Below the pieces are notes generated by a model that worked only from the letters and a program-made list of their open reading frames with translations, did no database searches and had not been told where the DNA came from. The position numbers were made by a program, and so were the translations under genes. Positions 1 to 8,843 of a stretch of 64,000 nt of DNA are shown piece by piece; within the stretch, counting starts at the first letter, position 1, and the number at the start of each line of letters is the position of its first letter. Source of the DNA: Arthrobacter pascens (GTDB lineage Bacteria > Actinomycetota > Actinomycetes > Actinomycetales > Micrococcaceae); the NCBI RefSeq assembly GCF_030815585.1, contig NZ_JAUSWY010000001.1:1674001-1738000 (forward strand), read 5' to 3'.

Positions 1-191
1 GCGATCGCCTCCCCGTTCATGAACTCAATACCCAGCCGTCTTTGTGATGAATAGTCAGGGGTGGCCGCCACAAGCCCCACCACATACGCACCTGATCCCG
101 GTATGTTGCCGTCGATATCGAAGGTGGCCACGAGTGTGGAGTCCTGGGCCTTGATGCTTACGTGCTTAAGGAGTGCGTCATTGGTGGTCAT
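1..191 (-). CDS. hypothetical protein, N-terminal part only
   Basis: An open frame reads leftward from an ATG at 191 and runs off the window edge without a stop, giving 63 residues (start MTTNDALLKHVSIKAQ). A purine-rich GGGAGCAGGA lies about 8-14 nt upstream of the ATG. The visible part alternates short hydrophobic strands with polar turns, has no signal peptide or membrane segment, and I do not recognise a family. It is divergent from the DUF6504-dnaE2 unit and shares its roughly 150-bp intergenic region, so the palindrome at 267-292 could in principle act on both genes. It is clearly not imuA or imuB, the usual partners of dnaE2. Confidence 0.6.
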   Translation of the reverse strand, partial: MTTNDALLKHVSIKAQDSTLVATFDIDGNIPGSGAYVVGLVAATPDYSSQRRLGIEFMNGEAI

Positions 192-266
192 GGCACAATC
201 CTGCTCCCTGGCGCCCCGTCCGTCCACCCCTGCCTAGGTTTTGTCCGGGCACCGGCGTAGACTTGA

Positions 267-292
267 GTTGTTCGAATATGTATTCGAACAAC
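267..292. promoter_or_regulatory. LexA/SOS box upstream of DUF6504-dnaE2
   Basis: A perfect inverted repeat has 11-nt arms GTTGTTCGAAT and ATTCGAACAAC separated by ATGT. The core TTCGAATATGTATTCGAA differs from the actinobacterial LexA consensus TCGAAC-N4-GTTCGA by one symmetric base per half-site. It lies about 55 bp upstream of the preferred start of the DUF6504 gene, which is translationally coupled to dnaE2, as expected for a DNA-damage-inducible mutagenesis unit. LexA binding is inferred from the match and from what it precedes. Confidence 0.82.
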
Positions 293-347
293 AAGTGATG
301 TGGCCAGTGTTTCAGCCACAGTTTTCAGTTTTGTTCCGGGAGGCCCC

Positions 348-707
348 ATGGGCATGTTCAGCGAATCCGTGGATGTCGTCTGCACCGCTGCCGGCCAGCC
401 GTTGAAGCTTCAGTGGGCAGGGCGGTGGTACACGGTCTGCGCCGAACCTGTGCGGTGGTACGAACGCCGGCAGTGGTGGGCGGAGGAAAGCCGCGCGCCC
501 CTGGGCAGCGGGCCCGGCCTGGTGGACCACGAAATCTGGCGGGTCCAGGTCCTGGCCTCAGACAGCTCCCGGGCTTCGGGCGGCGCCGGGTCCACAGGCA
601 GTCAGTCACCGGAAGAGCCGCTCACCCTTGACCTGACCCGGCACATCGGCAGCGGCCGCTGGCGGCTGCTGCGGATCCATGACGCGCTCCAGCCCAGAAC
701 CGCATGA
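348..707 (+). CDS. DUF6504 family protein, SOS mutagenesis cassette
   Basis: A small basic protein of 119 residues rich in Trp, Arg and Tyr (RWYTVCAEPVRWYERRQWW near the N-terminus, then a WRLLRIHDAL-type tail). I recognise it as the DUF6504 family found beside imuB/dnaE2 in actinobacteria; its biochemical role is unknown to me. An ATG at 348 follows GGGAGG at 338-343; ATG 354 and an upstream GTG at 300 are alternative starts, the latter beginning only a few bases after the SOS box. The last codons overlap the dnaE2 start (ATGA, 704-707), indicating translational coupling. The region around residues 70-90 is Ser/Gly-rich and probably flexible. Confidence 0.8.
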   Translation: MGMFSESVDVVCTAAGQPLKLQWAGRWYTVCAEPVRWYERRQWWAEESRAPLGSGPGLVDHEIWRVQVLASDSSRASGGAGSTGSQSPEEPLTLDLTRHIGSGRWRLLRIHDALQPRTA

Positions 708-3700
708 CTTTTACCCATCTCCACGTTTCCACCGCTTTCAGCGCGCATTACGGCGTGTCGTGGCCCGACGAGCTCGCCCAGGTCGCTGCCGCGGATGGTG
801 CCACGGCGCTCGCCTGCACGGACAGGGACGGGCTGTACGGCACCGTCAAACACCTCAAAGCATGCAAGGCTGCCGGCATCGATCCCGTTGTCGGGGTTGA
901 CCTTGCGGTCTTTGACGACGACGGCGATCACCGCACCCAGCTCGGCGGCCGTGTGGTGGTGCTCGCCCGCGGAAACAACAAAGGGGCCGGTTACCGTGCC
1001 CTGTGCCGGCTGGTCTCGGATGCCCACGCCCGCACCTCCGGCAAAGCCGGGGGAGCGGTGCCCGTGGCAGTCACCCGTGCAGAACTCGCATCCCGGACCC
1101 TGGATCCACGGACCCTCAAACCGGTACTGACGGTCCTGATCGGACCTGATTCCGACGTCGGACGGGCCATAGGCGGCCGGCGCTACCTGCGCCCCCGCAC
1201 CCTTTTTAAACGCTGGGTGGAAACCATGCCGGCGGGAACCGTGGTTGCTGAAGTTGTCTCACAGCTCAGCGCACCCGGCACTCCGTTGAGTACAGCCCAT
1301 GCTGTGCGGATGCTCAAACTCGCAGAAGAACACCAGGTTCCGGCAGTGCTTACCAACGCTGTACGCTATTGCGCCGAGGACGGCGCCGCCACGGCGGACG
1401 TGCTGGATTCGGCCCGGACACTGAAGTCCCTCCCGGAACTGGCCGCCGAACCCCTGCTGCAGCCCAATGGCCAGGGCTGGCTGAAATCATCCGGCCAGAT
1501 GCTCCAGCTGGGCAGGGAAATCATCCGCGCCGCAGGATACGGCGCGGCGGACCTCAAGCAGCTGATGGCCCAGACCGAGGCGCTCGCCGATCTCTGTCGG
1601 ATGGACCCGGTGACGGACATGGGCTGGAAACAGCCGGTGGTCCCGGAGGCTTCAGTCATCGGCATAGACCAGGATCCGCACGTTGAGCTGCTCCAGCGTT
1701 GTGAGGCCGGGATCGGCAGGCGGTTCCCTGGAATCTCCGGTGCCGCCGAAAAGGAGATGCGCTCGCGGCTGGAGCACGAGTTGGGGATCATCCTGAACCT
1801 CGGATTCTCCTCCTACTTCCTCACCGTCGCAGAGGTCTCCAGGATGATCCTGGACATGGGGGTCAGGGCGGCGGCCCGCGGTTCCGGGGCATCCAGCCTG
1901 GTCAACTACCTGATCGATGTCAGCCAGGTGAACCCGCTGCAGCATGACCTGATCTTTGAACGCTTCCTTTCCCGTGACCGGGCCACGTTGCCGGACATCG
2001 ACATCGACGTCGAAAGTGCTGAACGGCACAACGTCTACCGGAAGATCTTTGACCGTTTCGGCTCCGAGCGTGTAACGCTCATGAGCATGCAGAACGGCTA
2101 CCGGGCCCGCGGCGCTGTCCGGGATGCCGGGATGGCGCTGGGCATGGACGACGGCGATGTGGGGGAGATTGCCAAGCAGCTGTGGCGGTTTTCAGCCCGT
2201 AAGTTCCGTGAGGCACTGGTGGAGAAACCTGAACTGCGGGAATTCGCCGGGCGCGTGGAACAGCGGGGGCTCGCCGAAAACCAGCAGCTTGACCTGCTGG
2301 TGGACCTCACGGAGCGGCTGGACCGGCTGCCACGGCACATCTCCATGCACCCCTGCGGAGTGATCCTGGGCGATGCAACCCTGCTGGACCGGACCCCTGT
2401 CCAGCCCAGCGGACTGGGGCTGCCCATGAGCCAGTTCGACAAACACGACATGGATCCCATGGGCATGCTCAAGCTCGATGTCCTGGGGGTCCGGATGCAG
2501 AGCGCCATGGCCTTTGCCGTCCGGGAGGTGATCAGGATCCACCCCTCCAAAGCGGAGGTGGTGGCTGCAGGAGCCCATCCTGCAGGTCCCGAGGGCACCG
2601 GGCCGGACTACATCGCCGAGAACGGCCACATCAACCTCAATGCGGTGCCGCTTGATGATGAACCAACGTATGAACTCATCCGCAGCACCCACACCCTTGG
2701 CTGTTTCCAGATCGAGTCCCCAGGCCAGCGTGAGCTGGTCGGCAAGATGGCCCCCCGTGATTTCAATGACCTCATCATTGATATTTCGCTGTTCCGGCCG
2801 GGACCCATGAAGTCGGATATGGTGCGGCCGTTCCTTGAGCACCGGCACGGTTTCGCCCCGGAGGTCTACCCGCACCCGGACCTGAAACCGGTGCTGCAGG
2901 AAACGCATGGGGTCACCGTTTTCCATGAACAGATCCTGAAGACCTTCAATGTCATGACAGGCTGCGGCCTGGCTCGGGCGGACGAATTCCGCCGCGCGCT
3001 GGGCAATGAGGCACTCGAGCCGAAAGTGGAGGAGTTCTTCCGCAAGGAGGCCCGGGCCAAGGGCTACACGCCTGTTGTGGTGGACAAGGTCTGGGAGACG
3101 CTGAAGGCCTTTGGAAGTTTTGGTTTCTGCAAAGCACATGGGGCTGCGTTTGCAGTGCCCACCTACCAGTCGGCCTGGCTCAAGGCGCACCACCCGGAGG
3201 CTTTCCTCGCCGGGTTGTGGGAGCACGATCCCGGCATGTATCCCAAGCGGCTCCTGGTGGCGGAGGCCCGCAGGCTGGGCATCCCTATCCTGCCGCTGGA
3301 CATCAACCGCAGCCAGGCAGAATACCGGGTGGAGCGGGTCACGGAAGGACAGGACAGTGGCAAGCTGGGGATCAGGCTGAGCCTGAACGGGATCTACGGC
3401 ATGTCCGCTGCCGAGCTCAAACGCATTGTGGCCGGCCAGCCCTACGACTCCCTGGCGGATCTCCGGGCACGGTCCAGGCTGAGCAAGCCAAGCATCAAGA
3501 GGCTGGCCCAGTTGGGTGCCTTTGATTCCCTGCACCTTGATTCAGGCGGCAGCGCCAACCGGGCAGACCTCGTCCAGCACCTGCAAAGACTCCAGGCCAC
3601 GAAAAGCACCCGGAAGGGCACCGAGGTCATGGAGGGGCAGTTGGCCTTGCCGCTGGGGGACGTGGAACTCCGCAACGTCAAACCAGGCCTTCCCGCGCCT

Positions 3701-4192
3701 ACCCTGGTGGACAACGTCCGGGCGGAACTTGACCTGATGGCCATTGATGTCAGCGGGCATCTGATGGACAGCCACCGGCCCATGCTGGACAGGCTCGGCG
3801 TCACCACGGCGGACAAACTCCTGGGCTTGCGCAACGGCACCGAGGTGCTGGTTGCTGGTGTGCGCATTGCCACCCAGACCCCTCCCATGCGCGGAGGCCG
3901 GCGGGTGGTGTTCATCAGCATCGACGACGGCACCGGCTGCATCGATTCCGTCTTCTTCCATGAAGCCCAGGAGCAGGCAGGGCTGTTGCTGTTCGGCACC
4001 CGGCTGCTGCTGATCCGTGGCACCACCCGGCGGACCGGACCCAGGGGCATTAGCCTGAGCGCCAACATGGCCTGGGACCTGAGCCGCGTGGAAACGTTGC
4101 CGTTCCCGGAGTCCCGGACCGAGACGGCAGATGTGCCGCATCCGCTGGATGGGATCAGCCGGAGCCTGGCCATTACCGGAATGGGCGGCTAA
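704..4192 (+). CDS. dnaE2: error-prone DNA polymerase, DnaE2-type C-family polymerase
   Basis: A 1162-residue C-family DNA polymerase. An N-terminal PHP domain begins with HLH at residues 5-7. The palm carries PDIDID (D431 and D433) and a third acidic residue at D592 in MLKLDVLG; a helix-hairpin-helix region and a C-terminal OB fold (near residues 1045-1125) follow. The PDIDIDVESAER form around the catalytic aspartates resembles DnaE2 rather than the PDFDIDF of replicative DnaE1. The SOS box upstream and the coupled DUF6504 gene support a role in damage-induced translesion synthesis. The usual TDH of the PHP domain is TDR here, so PHP metal binding may be impaired. No imuA or imuB is adjacent. 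It is somewhat longer than typical DnaE2 (about 1080-1100). Confidence 0.87.
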   Translation: MTFTHLHVSTAFSAHYGVSWPDELAQVAAADGATALACTDRDGLYGTVKHLKACKAAGIDPVVGVDLAVFDDDGDHRTQLGGRVVVLARGNNKGAGYRALCRLVSDAHARTSGKAGGAVPVAVTRAELASRTLDPRTLKPVLTVLIGPDSDVGRAIGGRRYLRPRTLFKRWVETMPAGTVVAEVVSQLSAPGTPLSTAHAVRMLKLAEEHQVPAVLTNAVRYCAEDGAATADVLDSARTLKSLPELAAEPLLQPNGQGWLKSSGQMLQLGREIIRAAGYGAADLKQLMAQTEALADLCRMDPVTDMGWKQPVVPEASVIGIDQDPHVELLQRCEAGIGRRFPGISGAAEKEMRSRLEHELGIILNLGFSSYFLTVAEVSRMILDMGVRAAARGSGASSLVNYLIDVSQVNPLQHDLIFERFLSRDRATLPDIDIDVESAERHNVYRKIFDRFGSERVTLMSMQNGYRARGAVRDAGMALGMDDGDVGEIAKQLWRFSARKFREALVEKPELREFAGRVEQRGLAENQQLDLLVDLTERLDRLPRHISMHPCGVILGDATLLDRTPVQPSGLGLPMSQFDKHDMDPMGMLKLDVLGVRMQSAMAFAVREVIRIHPSKAEVVAAGAHPAGPEGTGPDYIAENGHINLNAVPLDDEPTYELIRSTHTLGCFQIESPGQRELVGKMAPRDFNDLIIDISLFRPGPMKSDMVRPFLEHRHGFAPEVYPHPDLKPVLQETHGVTVFHEQILKTFNVMTGCGLARADEFRRALGNEALEPKVEEFFRKEARAKGYTPVVVDKVWETLKAFGSFGFCKAHGAAFAVPTYQSAWLKAHHPEAFLAGLWEHDPGMYPKRLLVAEARRLGIPILPLDINRSQAEYRVERVTEGQDSGKLGIRLSLNGIYGMSAAELKRIVAGQPYDSLADLRARSRLSKPSIKRLAQLGAFDSLHLDSGGSANRADLVQHLQRLQATKSTRKGTEVMEGQLALPLGDVELRNVKPGLPAPTLVDNVRAELDLMAIDVSGHLMDSHRPMLDRLGVTTADKLLGLRNGTEVLVAGVRIATQTPPMRGGRRVVFISIDDGTGCIDSVFFHEAQEQAGLLLFGTRLLLIRGTTRRTGPRGISLSANMAWDLSRVETLPFPESRTETADVPHPLDGISRSLAITGMGG

Positions 4193-4337
4193 GCCCCTCT
4201 TCGCCGCCCAAACCGGCCATGCAGGGTTGCGGGTCCCGTTGGTCGGCCTCTCAGGAAACCGATAGCATTGACGATGGCTGGCTGTGGTCCCCGTATGCCA
4301 CAAGCTATGAAGCCTTAACTTTGAATAGGAGACACCC

Positions 4338-6347
4338 GTGTCAGATGCCCAGCAGATCACCCTCGTCGTCGATGGCGAAGAGACCAAGGTGACTACCGGG
4401 ACAACCGGTGCGGAACTCTACTTTGAGCGCCGGGACGTTGTTGCCGCCCGCGTCGACGGCGAGCTGAAGGACCTGGACCAGGAGCTGCCCGAAGGCTCCG
4501 AGATCCAGGCTGTCACCATCGGTTCGCCCGATGGCCTGAACGTGCTCCGCCACTCCACCGCCCACGTGATGGCCCAGGCAGTGCAGCAGCTGCGCCCGGA
4601 CGCCAAGCTTGGCATCGGCCCGTACATCACGGACGGCTTCTACTTCGACTTCGACGTCTCGGCACCGTTCACGCCCGAGGACCTTAAAACCCTCGAAAAG
4701 ATGATGCTCAAGATCATCAACCAAAACCAGAAGTTCGTCCGCCGCGTGGTCAGCGAGGACGAGGCCCGCGAGGCGATGAAGGACGAGCCCTACAAGCTGG
4801 AACTGCTGGGCAAGAAGAACGACGCCGCCGAAGCAGGCGAAGGAGTCAACGTCGAGGTCGGCGCCGGCGACATCACCATCTACGACAACGTGGACCGGAA
4901 GAGCGGTGACAGCGTCTGGTGCGACCTCTGCCGCGGCCCGCACCTGCCCAACACCAAGCTCATCTCCAATGCCTTCGCGCTGACCCGTTCCTCAGCTGCG
5001 TACTGGCTGGGCAACCAGAAGAACCAGCAGCTGCAGCGCATCTACGGAACTGCGTGGCCAACCAAGGATGAGCTCAAGGCCTACCAGGAACGCCTCGCCG
5101 AGGCCGAACGGCGGGACCACCGCAAGCTTGGCGCCGAACTTGACCTGTTCTCGTTCCCGGACGAGCTCGGTTCGGGACTGCCGGTGTTCCATCCCAAGGG
5201 CGGCATCATCCGCAAGGAGATGGAGGACTACTCCCGCCAGCGGCACGTCGACGCCGGGTACGAATTCGTCTATACGCCGCACATCACCAAGGGCCACCTG
5301 TACGAAGTCTCCGGGCACCTGGACTGGTACAAGGACGGTATGTTCCCCGCGATGCACGTGGACGCGGAACTCAACGAGGACGGCACCGTCCGCAAGCCCG
5401 GCCAGGACTACTACCTGAAGCCGATGAACTGCCCCATGCACAACCTGATCTTCCGTGCCCGCGGACGCTCTTACCGTGAACTCCCTCTGCGCCTCTTCGA
5501 ATTCGGCTCCGTCTACCGGTACGAAAAGTCCGGCGTAGTCCACGGGCTGACCCGGGTCCGCGGCATGACCCAGGACGATGCCCACATCTACTGCACCCGC
5601 GAGCAGATGAAGGACGAGCTCACCAAAACCCTGAACTTCGTCCTCGGCCTGCTCCAGGACTACGGCCTGAACGACTTCTACCTGGAACTGTCCACCAAGG
5701 ATCCGGAGAAATCCGTCGGTGACGACGCCGCCTGGGAAGAGGCCACCAATACCCTCGCCGAGGTGGCGCACGAATCCGGACTGGAACTTGTCCCGGATCC
5801 GGGTGGAGCCGCCTTCTACGGACCGAAGATCTCTGTGCAGGCCAAGGACGCACTGGGCCGCACCTGGCAGATGTCCACCATCCAGCTGGACTTCAACCTC
5901 CCGGAGCGGTTCGAACTGGAGTTCCAGGCGGCTGATGGCACCCGCCAGCGTCCCGTGATGATCCACCGTGCACTGTTCGGCTCGATCGAGCGGTTCATGG
6001 GTGTGCTCACCGAGCACTACGCCGGCGCCTTCCCGGCCTGGCTTGCCCCGGTGCAGGTAGTGGGCATCCCGGTTGCCGAAACGTTTAACGACTACATGTT
6101 CGACGTCGTTGACCAGCTCAAGGCGGCGGGGATCCGCGCCGAGGTTGATACTTCCTCGGACAGGTTCCCCAAGAAGATCCGCACGGCCAGCAAGGACAAG
6201 ATCCCGTTTGTCCTGATCGCCGGCGGCGACGACGCCGAGGCCGGAGCGGTGTCCTTCCGGTTCCGCGACGGCAGCCAGGACAACGGTGTGCCGGTGGCCG
6301 AGGCCGTCAAGCGGATCACGGAAGCCGTCCGTAACCGGACCAGCTAG
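4338..6347 (+). CDS. thrS: threonyl-tRNA synthetase
   Basis: ThrRS charges tRNA-Thr and edits mischarged Ser-tRNA-Thr in the cytoplasm. The 669 residues have the full bacterial layout: an N-terminal TGS domain (about 1-65), an editing domain with [10 protein letters not shown] and the CDLCRGPH motif, a class II catalytic core with KPMNCPMHN (zinc cysteine) and the motif 2 region [16 protein letters not shown], and a C-terminal anticodon-binding domain. The GTG start follows AGGAG at 4327-4331. It heads the thrS-HIT-pgsA run conserved in actinobacteria. The 145-bp leader after dnaE2 shows no T-box motif that I can identify. Confidence 0.97.
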   Translation: MSDAQQITLVVDGEETKVTTGTTGAELYFERRDVVAARVDGELKDLDQELPEGSEIQAVTIGSPDGLNVLRHSTAHVMAQAVQQLRPDAKLGIGPYITDGFYFDFDVSAPFTPEDLKTLEKMMLKIINQNQKFVRRVVSEDEAREAMKDEPYKLELLGKKNDAAEAGEGVNVEVGAGDITIYDNVDRKSGDSVWCDLCRGPHLPNTKLISNAFALTRSSAAYWLGNQKNQQLQRIYGTAWPTKDELKAYQERLAEAERRDHRKLGAELDLFSFPDELGSGLPVFHPKGGIIRKEMEDYSRQRHVDAGYEFVYTPHITKGHLYEVSGHLDWYKDGMFPAMHVDAELNEDGTVRKPGQDYYLKPMNCPMHNLIFRARGRSYRELPLRLFEFGSVYRYEKSGVVHGLTRVRGMTQDDAHIYCTREQMKDELTKTLNFVLGLLQDYGLNDFYLELSTKDPEKSVGDDAAWEEATNTLAEVAHESGLELVPDPGGAAFYGPKISVQAKDALGRTWQMSTIQLDFNLPERFELEFQAADGTRQRPVMIHRALFGSIERFMGVLTEHYAGAFPAWLAPVQVVGIPVAETFNDYMFDVVDQLKAAGIRAEVDTSSDRFPKKIRTASKDKIPFVLIAGGDDAEAGAVSFRFRDGSQDNGVPVAEAVKRITEAVRNRTS

Positions 6348-6367
6348 CGGAAACGGAAACAGACACG

Positions 6368-6955
6368 GTGCAGGAGAACACAGGCGCAGGATATCCACGT
6401 GATGCCGGCGTGACCGACGACTTTGATCTCGCGGGCGTTCCGGATGCATTCCAGCGCCTGTGGACTCCGCACCGGATGGCCTACATCAAGGGCGGCCAGC
6501 ACCAGTTCAAGAACGAAAACGACTGCCCGTTCTGTCTCGGCCCGGGCCGGACTGACGAAGAAGCGCTCATCGTCTACCGGGGGAGGACCTGCTACGTGGT
6601 GCTCAACCTGTTTCCCTATAACCCGGGCCACCTGCTGGTCTGCCCCTACCGGCACGTTCCCGACTACACGGACCTCACGCTGGAGGAGACCGCCGAGTTC
6701 TCGGAGGTCACGCAGACGGCCATGAAGGTCCTGCGCAAGGTAGCGAACCCGGGCGGCTTCAACCTCGGCATGAACCAGGGCGTGGTGGGCGGGGCAGGCA
6801 TCGCAGCGCACCTGCACCAGCACATCGTTCCGCGGTGGGGCGGGGACGGGAACTTCTTCCCCATCATTGCCCAGACCAAGGCCATAACGCAGACACTTGA
6901 TGAGGTCCGCCAGCAGGTCGCCCAGGCCTGGCCCGGGGAGACGGATGCTGAATAG
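6368..6955 (+). CDS. HIT-domain protein, probable Ap4A phosphorylase
   Basis: A 195-residue HIT-superfamily protein whose histidine triad reads HLHQHIVPRW near residue 150, with the upstream conserved NLFPYNPGHLLVCPYRH strand. The same position next to thrS and pgsA in mycobacteria holds Rv2613c, characterised as a diadenosine tetraphosphate phosphorylase, so cleavage of Ap4A to ADP and ATP is the best guess. Next to thrS this makes sense, because synthetases produce Ap4A. A C-P-F-C pair near residue 56 could bind zinc. The GTG at 6368 is 20 nt after thrS with only a weak ribosome-binding site; the end overlaps pgsA by 11 nt. Confidence 0.85.
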   Translation: MQENTGAGYPRDAGVTDDFDLAGVPDAFQRLWTPHRMAYIKGGQHQFKNENDCPFCLGPGRTDEEALIVYRGRTCYVVLNLFPYNPGHLLVCPYRHVPDYTDLTLEETAEFSEVTQTAMKVLRKVANPGGFNLGMNQGVVGGAGIAAHLHQHIVPRWGGDGNFFPIIAQTKAITQTLDEVRQQVAQAWPGETDAE

Positions 6956-7568
6956 GCATGCGCGCGGCTTTTTCACCGCGCTGTTTACTCCGCTTGCCCG
7001 CTGGCTTCTGAAAATCGGTATTTCGCCCGACGCCGTCACCATCATCGGAACGGCCGGAGTGGTGGCCGGGGCGCTGGTCTTCTACCCGCTCGGCCAGCTG
7101 TGGTGGGGAACGCTCTTCATCACAGCCTTCATCTTTTCCGACGTGCTGGACGGCATCATGGCAAGGATGCGGGACACCGGTGGACGTTGGGGGAACTTCC
7201 TGGATTCCACGCTGGACCGGGTGGCCGATGGCGCGCTGTTTGCGGGGCTTGCCATCTGGTTCTTCACCGGCGGCGCAGATTTCGCCATCGCAATTGCTGC
7301 GATAATCTGCCTCGTCCTGGGCATGGTGGTGTCCTACACCCGTGCCAAGGCTGAATCCCTGGGCTTCACGGCAAATGTGGGCATAGCTGAGCGCGCCGAA
7401 AGACTCGTCTCAGTGCTGGTGGTCACCGGATTCACGGGACTGGGGCTGCCCCACATTGCCCTGCTCGTGACGCTCGGGCTGTTGGCCGCGGCCAGCCTGG
7501 TCACGGTGGTCCAGCGGGTGCTGGTAGTCCGCCGCCAGGCCTTGGCGGACACCGCGGCACCTGATTAA
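6945..7568 (+). CDS. pgsA: phosphatidylinositol phosphate synthase (CDP-alcohol phosphotransferase)
   Basis: A 207-residue integral membrane enzyme carrying the complete CDP-alcohol phosphotransferase signature D-x2-D-G-x2-A-R-x8-G-x3-D-x3-D, beginning SDVLDGIMAR. About six hydrophobic helices surround it. It joins CDP-diacylglycerol to inositol-1-phosphate, giving the precursor of phosphatidylinositol and its mannosides. ATG 6945 is chosen because GGGGAGACGG precedes it directly; an in-frame TTG at 6897 would lie deep inside the HIT gene. The order thrS-HIT-pgsA matches mycobacteria, but the acyltransferase (patA) and mannosyltransferase (pimA) that follow there are absent. Confidence 0.92.
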   Translation: MLNRHARGFFTALFTPLARWLLKIGISPDAVTIIGTAGVVAGALVFYPLGQLWWGTLFITAFIFSDVLDGIMARMRDTGGRWGNFLDSTLDRVADGALFAGLAIWFFTGGADFAIAIAAIICLVLGMVVSYTRAKAESLGFTANVGIAERAERLVSVLVVTGFTGLGLPHIALLVTLGLLAAASLVTVVQRVLVVRRQALADTAAPD

Positions 7569-7579
7569 GCCTGATTAAG
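7560..7579 (+). repeat. 10-bp tandem duplication over the pgsA stop codon
   Basis: CCTGATTAAG occurs twice head to tail at 7560-7569 and 7570-7579. The first copy contains the pgsA TAA stop at 7566-7568, so the second copy gives a second in-sequence TGATTAA. It looks like a simple slippage duplication with no evident function. Confidence 0.7.
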
Positions 7580-7713
7580 CCGGCTGGCCGTGGTGGGACT
7601 AGTATTAGGACTGCCCGGTCAATGGATCCGGCAATCCGGTGCGTGTATTTTTCGGCATTTCCGTGCCGCCCTCACGCCCGGCGAAGGTCATCTATCTACC
7701 CATAGGGGTTTTT

Positions 7714-8640
7714 GTGTCTACACCTGATGTAAGCAGCGAAGCCGGTTCGTCCGCGAACAGCGTCACGGGCAGCAGCCGCGTTAAGCGCGGCATGGCTGAG
7801 ATGCTCAAGGGCGGCGTCATCATGGACGTCGTCAATGTCGAACAGGCCCGCATCGCCGAAGACGCCGGTGCCGTTGCCGTGATGGCGCTGGAACGCGTTC
7901 CGGCCGATATCCGTGCCCAGGGCGGCGTGTCCCGGATGTCCGATCCGGACATGATCGACAAGATTATCGACGCCGTGTCGGTGCCGGTCATGGCCAAGGC
8001 CCGGATCGGCCACTTTGTCGAAGCCCAGATCCTGCAGTCCCTGGGCGTGGACTACATTGACGAGTCCGAGGTCCTGACCCCGGCCGACTACACCAACCAC
8101 ATCGACAAGTGGAACTTCACGGTTCCGTTCGTGTGCGGTGCCACCAACCTGGGTGAGGCCCTGCGCCGCATCAACGAGGGCGCGGCCATGATCCGGTCCA
8201 AGGGCGAGGCCGGCACCGGGGACGTTTCCAACGCCACCACCCACATGCGCCAGATCCGCGCCGAGATCCTCAAGCTCGCGGCTCTGCCCGAGGACGAGCT
8301 CTACGTCGCCGCCAAGGAACTGCAGGCCCCGTACGAACTGGTCAAGGAAATCGCCGCCACCGGCAAGCTTCCTGTGGTGCTGTTCACCGCAGGCGGCATC
8401 GCCACCCCGGCTGATGCGGCGATGATGATGCAGCTCGGCGCCGACGGCGTGTTCGTCGGCTCCGGCATCTTCAAGTCCGGCAACCCCGCCCAGCGCGCCG
8501 CCGCCGTCGTGAAGGCCACCACCTTCTTCGATGACCCGGACGTCATCGCCAAGGCCTCCCGCGGCCTGGGCGAAGCCATGGTGGGCATCAACGTGGACGA
8601 AATCCCGCAGCCCCACCGCCTCGCCGAGCGCGGCTGGTAG
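7714..8640 (+). CDS. pdxS: pyridoxal 5'-phosphate synthase, PdxS subunit
   Basis: PdxS forms PLP from ribose 5-phosphate, glyceraldehyde 3-phosphate and ammonia delivered by PdxT. The 308-residue product carries the family landmarks [32 protein letters not shown], the MAKARIGHF lysine region and the C-terminal [19 protein letters not shown] phosphate-binding loop. GTG 7714 is preferred: AGGGG lies 8-12 nt upstream and the product begins [11 protein letters not shown]; extending to 7639 adds residues unlike the family. A TAGTAT -10-like hexamer at 7600-7605 may serve it. Unusually, its partner pdxT lies 5.8 kb downstream beyond four unrelated genes. Confidence 0.96.
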   Translation: MSTPDVSSEAGSSANSVTGSSRVKRGMAEMLKGGVIMDVVNVEQARIAEDAGAVAVMALERVPADIRAQGGVSRMSDPDMIDKIIDAVSVPVMAKARIGHFVEAQILQSLGVDYIDESEVLTPADYTNHIDKWNFTVPFVCGATNLGEALRRINEGAAMIRSKGEAGTGDVSNATTHMRQIRAEILKLAALPEDELYVAAKELQAPYELVKEIAATGKLPVVLFTAGGIATPADAAMMMQLGADGVFVGSGIFKSGNPAQRAAAVVKATTFFDDPDVIAKASRGLGEAMVGINVDEIPQPHRLAERGW

Positions 8641-8653
8641 TCCTCTGCCTGAC

Positions 8654-8762
8654 GGCAGGTACTGATCCTCTGCTTGCTATTCCCCACGTCCCGCTAAGGC
8701 CGCTTCGCGGCGAGCGGGGACGCAGGGCCCCTTTTACGCAAGCTGCCGGACCAGTACCTGCC
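8654..8762. other. nested inverted-repeat element, possible structured RNA
   Basis: Four stems nest within 109 nt after pdxS. The outer stem is GGCAGGTACTG (8654-8664) with CAGTACCTGCC (8752-8762), a perfect 11-bp match. Inside are GCTTGC (8672-8677) with GCAAGC (8738-8743), CGTCCCGCT (8687-8695) with AGCGGGGACG (8713-8722, one bulge), and an apical GCCGC-TTC-GCGGC (8699-8711). A GGGCCCCTTTT run at 8726-8734 lies inside the closing side and could make the inner hairpin a terminator for pdxS. The independent 18-bp terminator 17 nt further on shows that this element is not needed for that alone. Confidence 0.6.
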
Positions 8763-8778
8763 TCCGAGCAACAAACCG

Positions 8779-8828
8779 CGACGGCGGCGAGTCACCTTTG
8801 CCGGGTGACTCGCCGCCGTCGTTCTTTT
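8779..8828. terminator. intrinsic terminator between convergent pdxS and M3 peptidase
   Basis: A perfect 18-bp stem (8779-8796 with 8804-8821, starting CGACGGCGGCGAGTCACC) closes a 7-nt loop and is followed by TTCTTTT. It lies in the only gap between the convergent pdxS and the minus-strand peptidase gene and could terminate both. Confidence 0.85.
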
Positions 8829-8843
8829 CTGTCGGGAGTGGAG

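Noticed and set aside
2192..3535. 447-codon open frame on the minus strand opposite dnaE2
   Set aside because: Shadow frame; the plus-strand polymerase motifs across the same region are convincing.
4193..4337. T-box riboswitch before thrS
   Set aside because: No T-box consensus or antiterminator stem is visible in the leader.
7639..7713. Upstream GTG start for pdxS at 7639
   Set aside because: The extra 25 residues do not fit the family, and a ribosome-binding site precedes the GTG at 7714.
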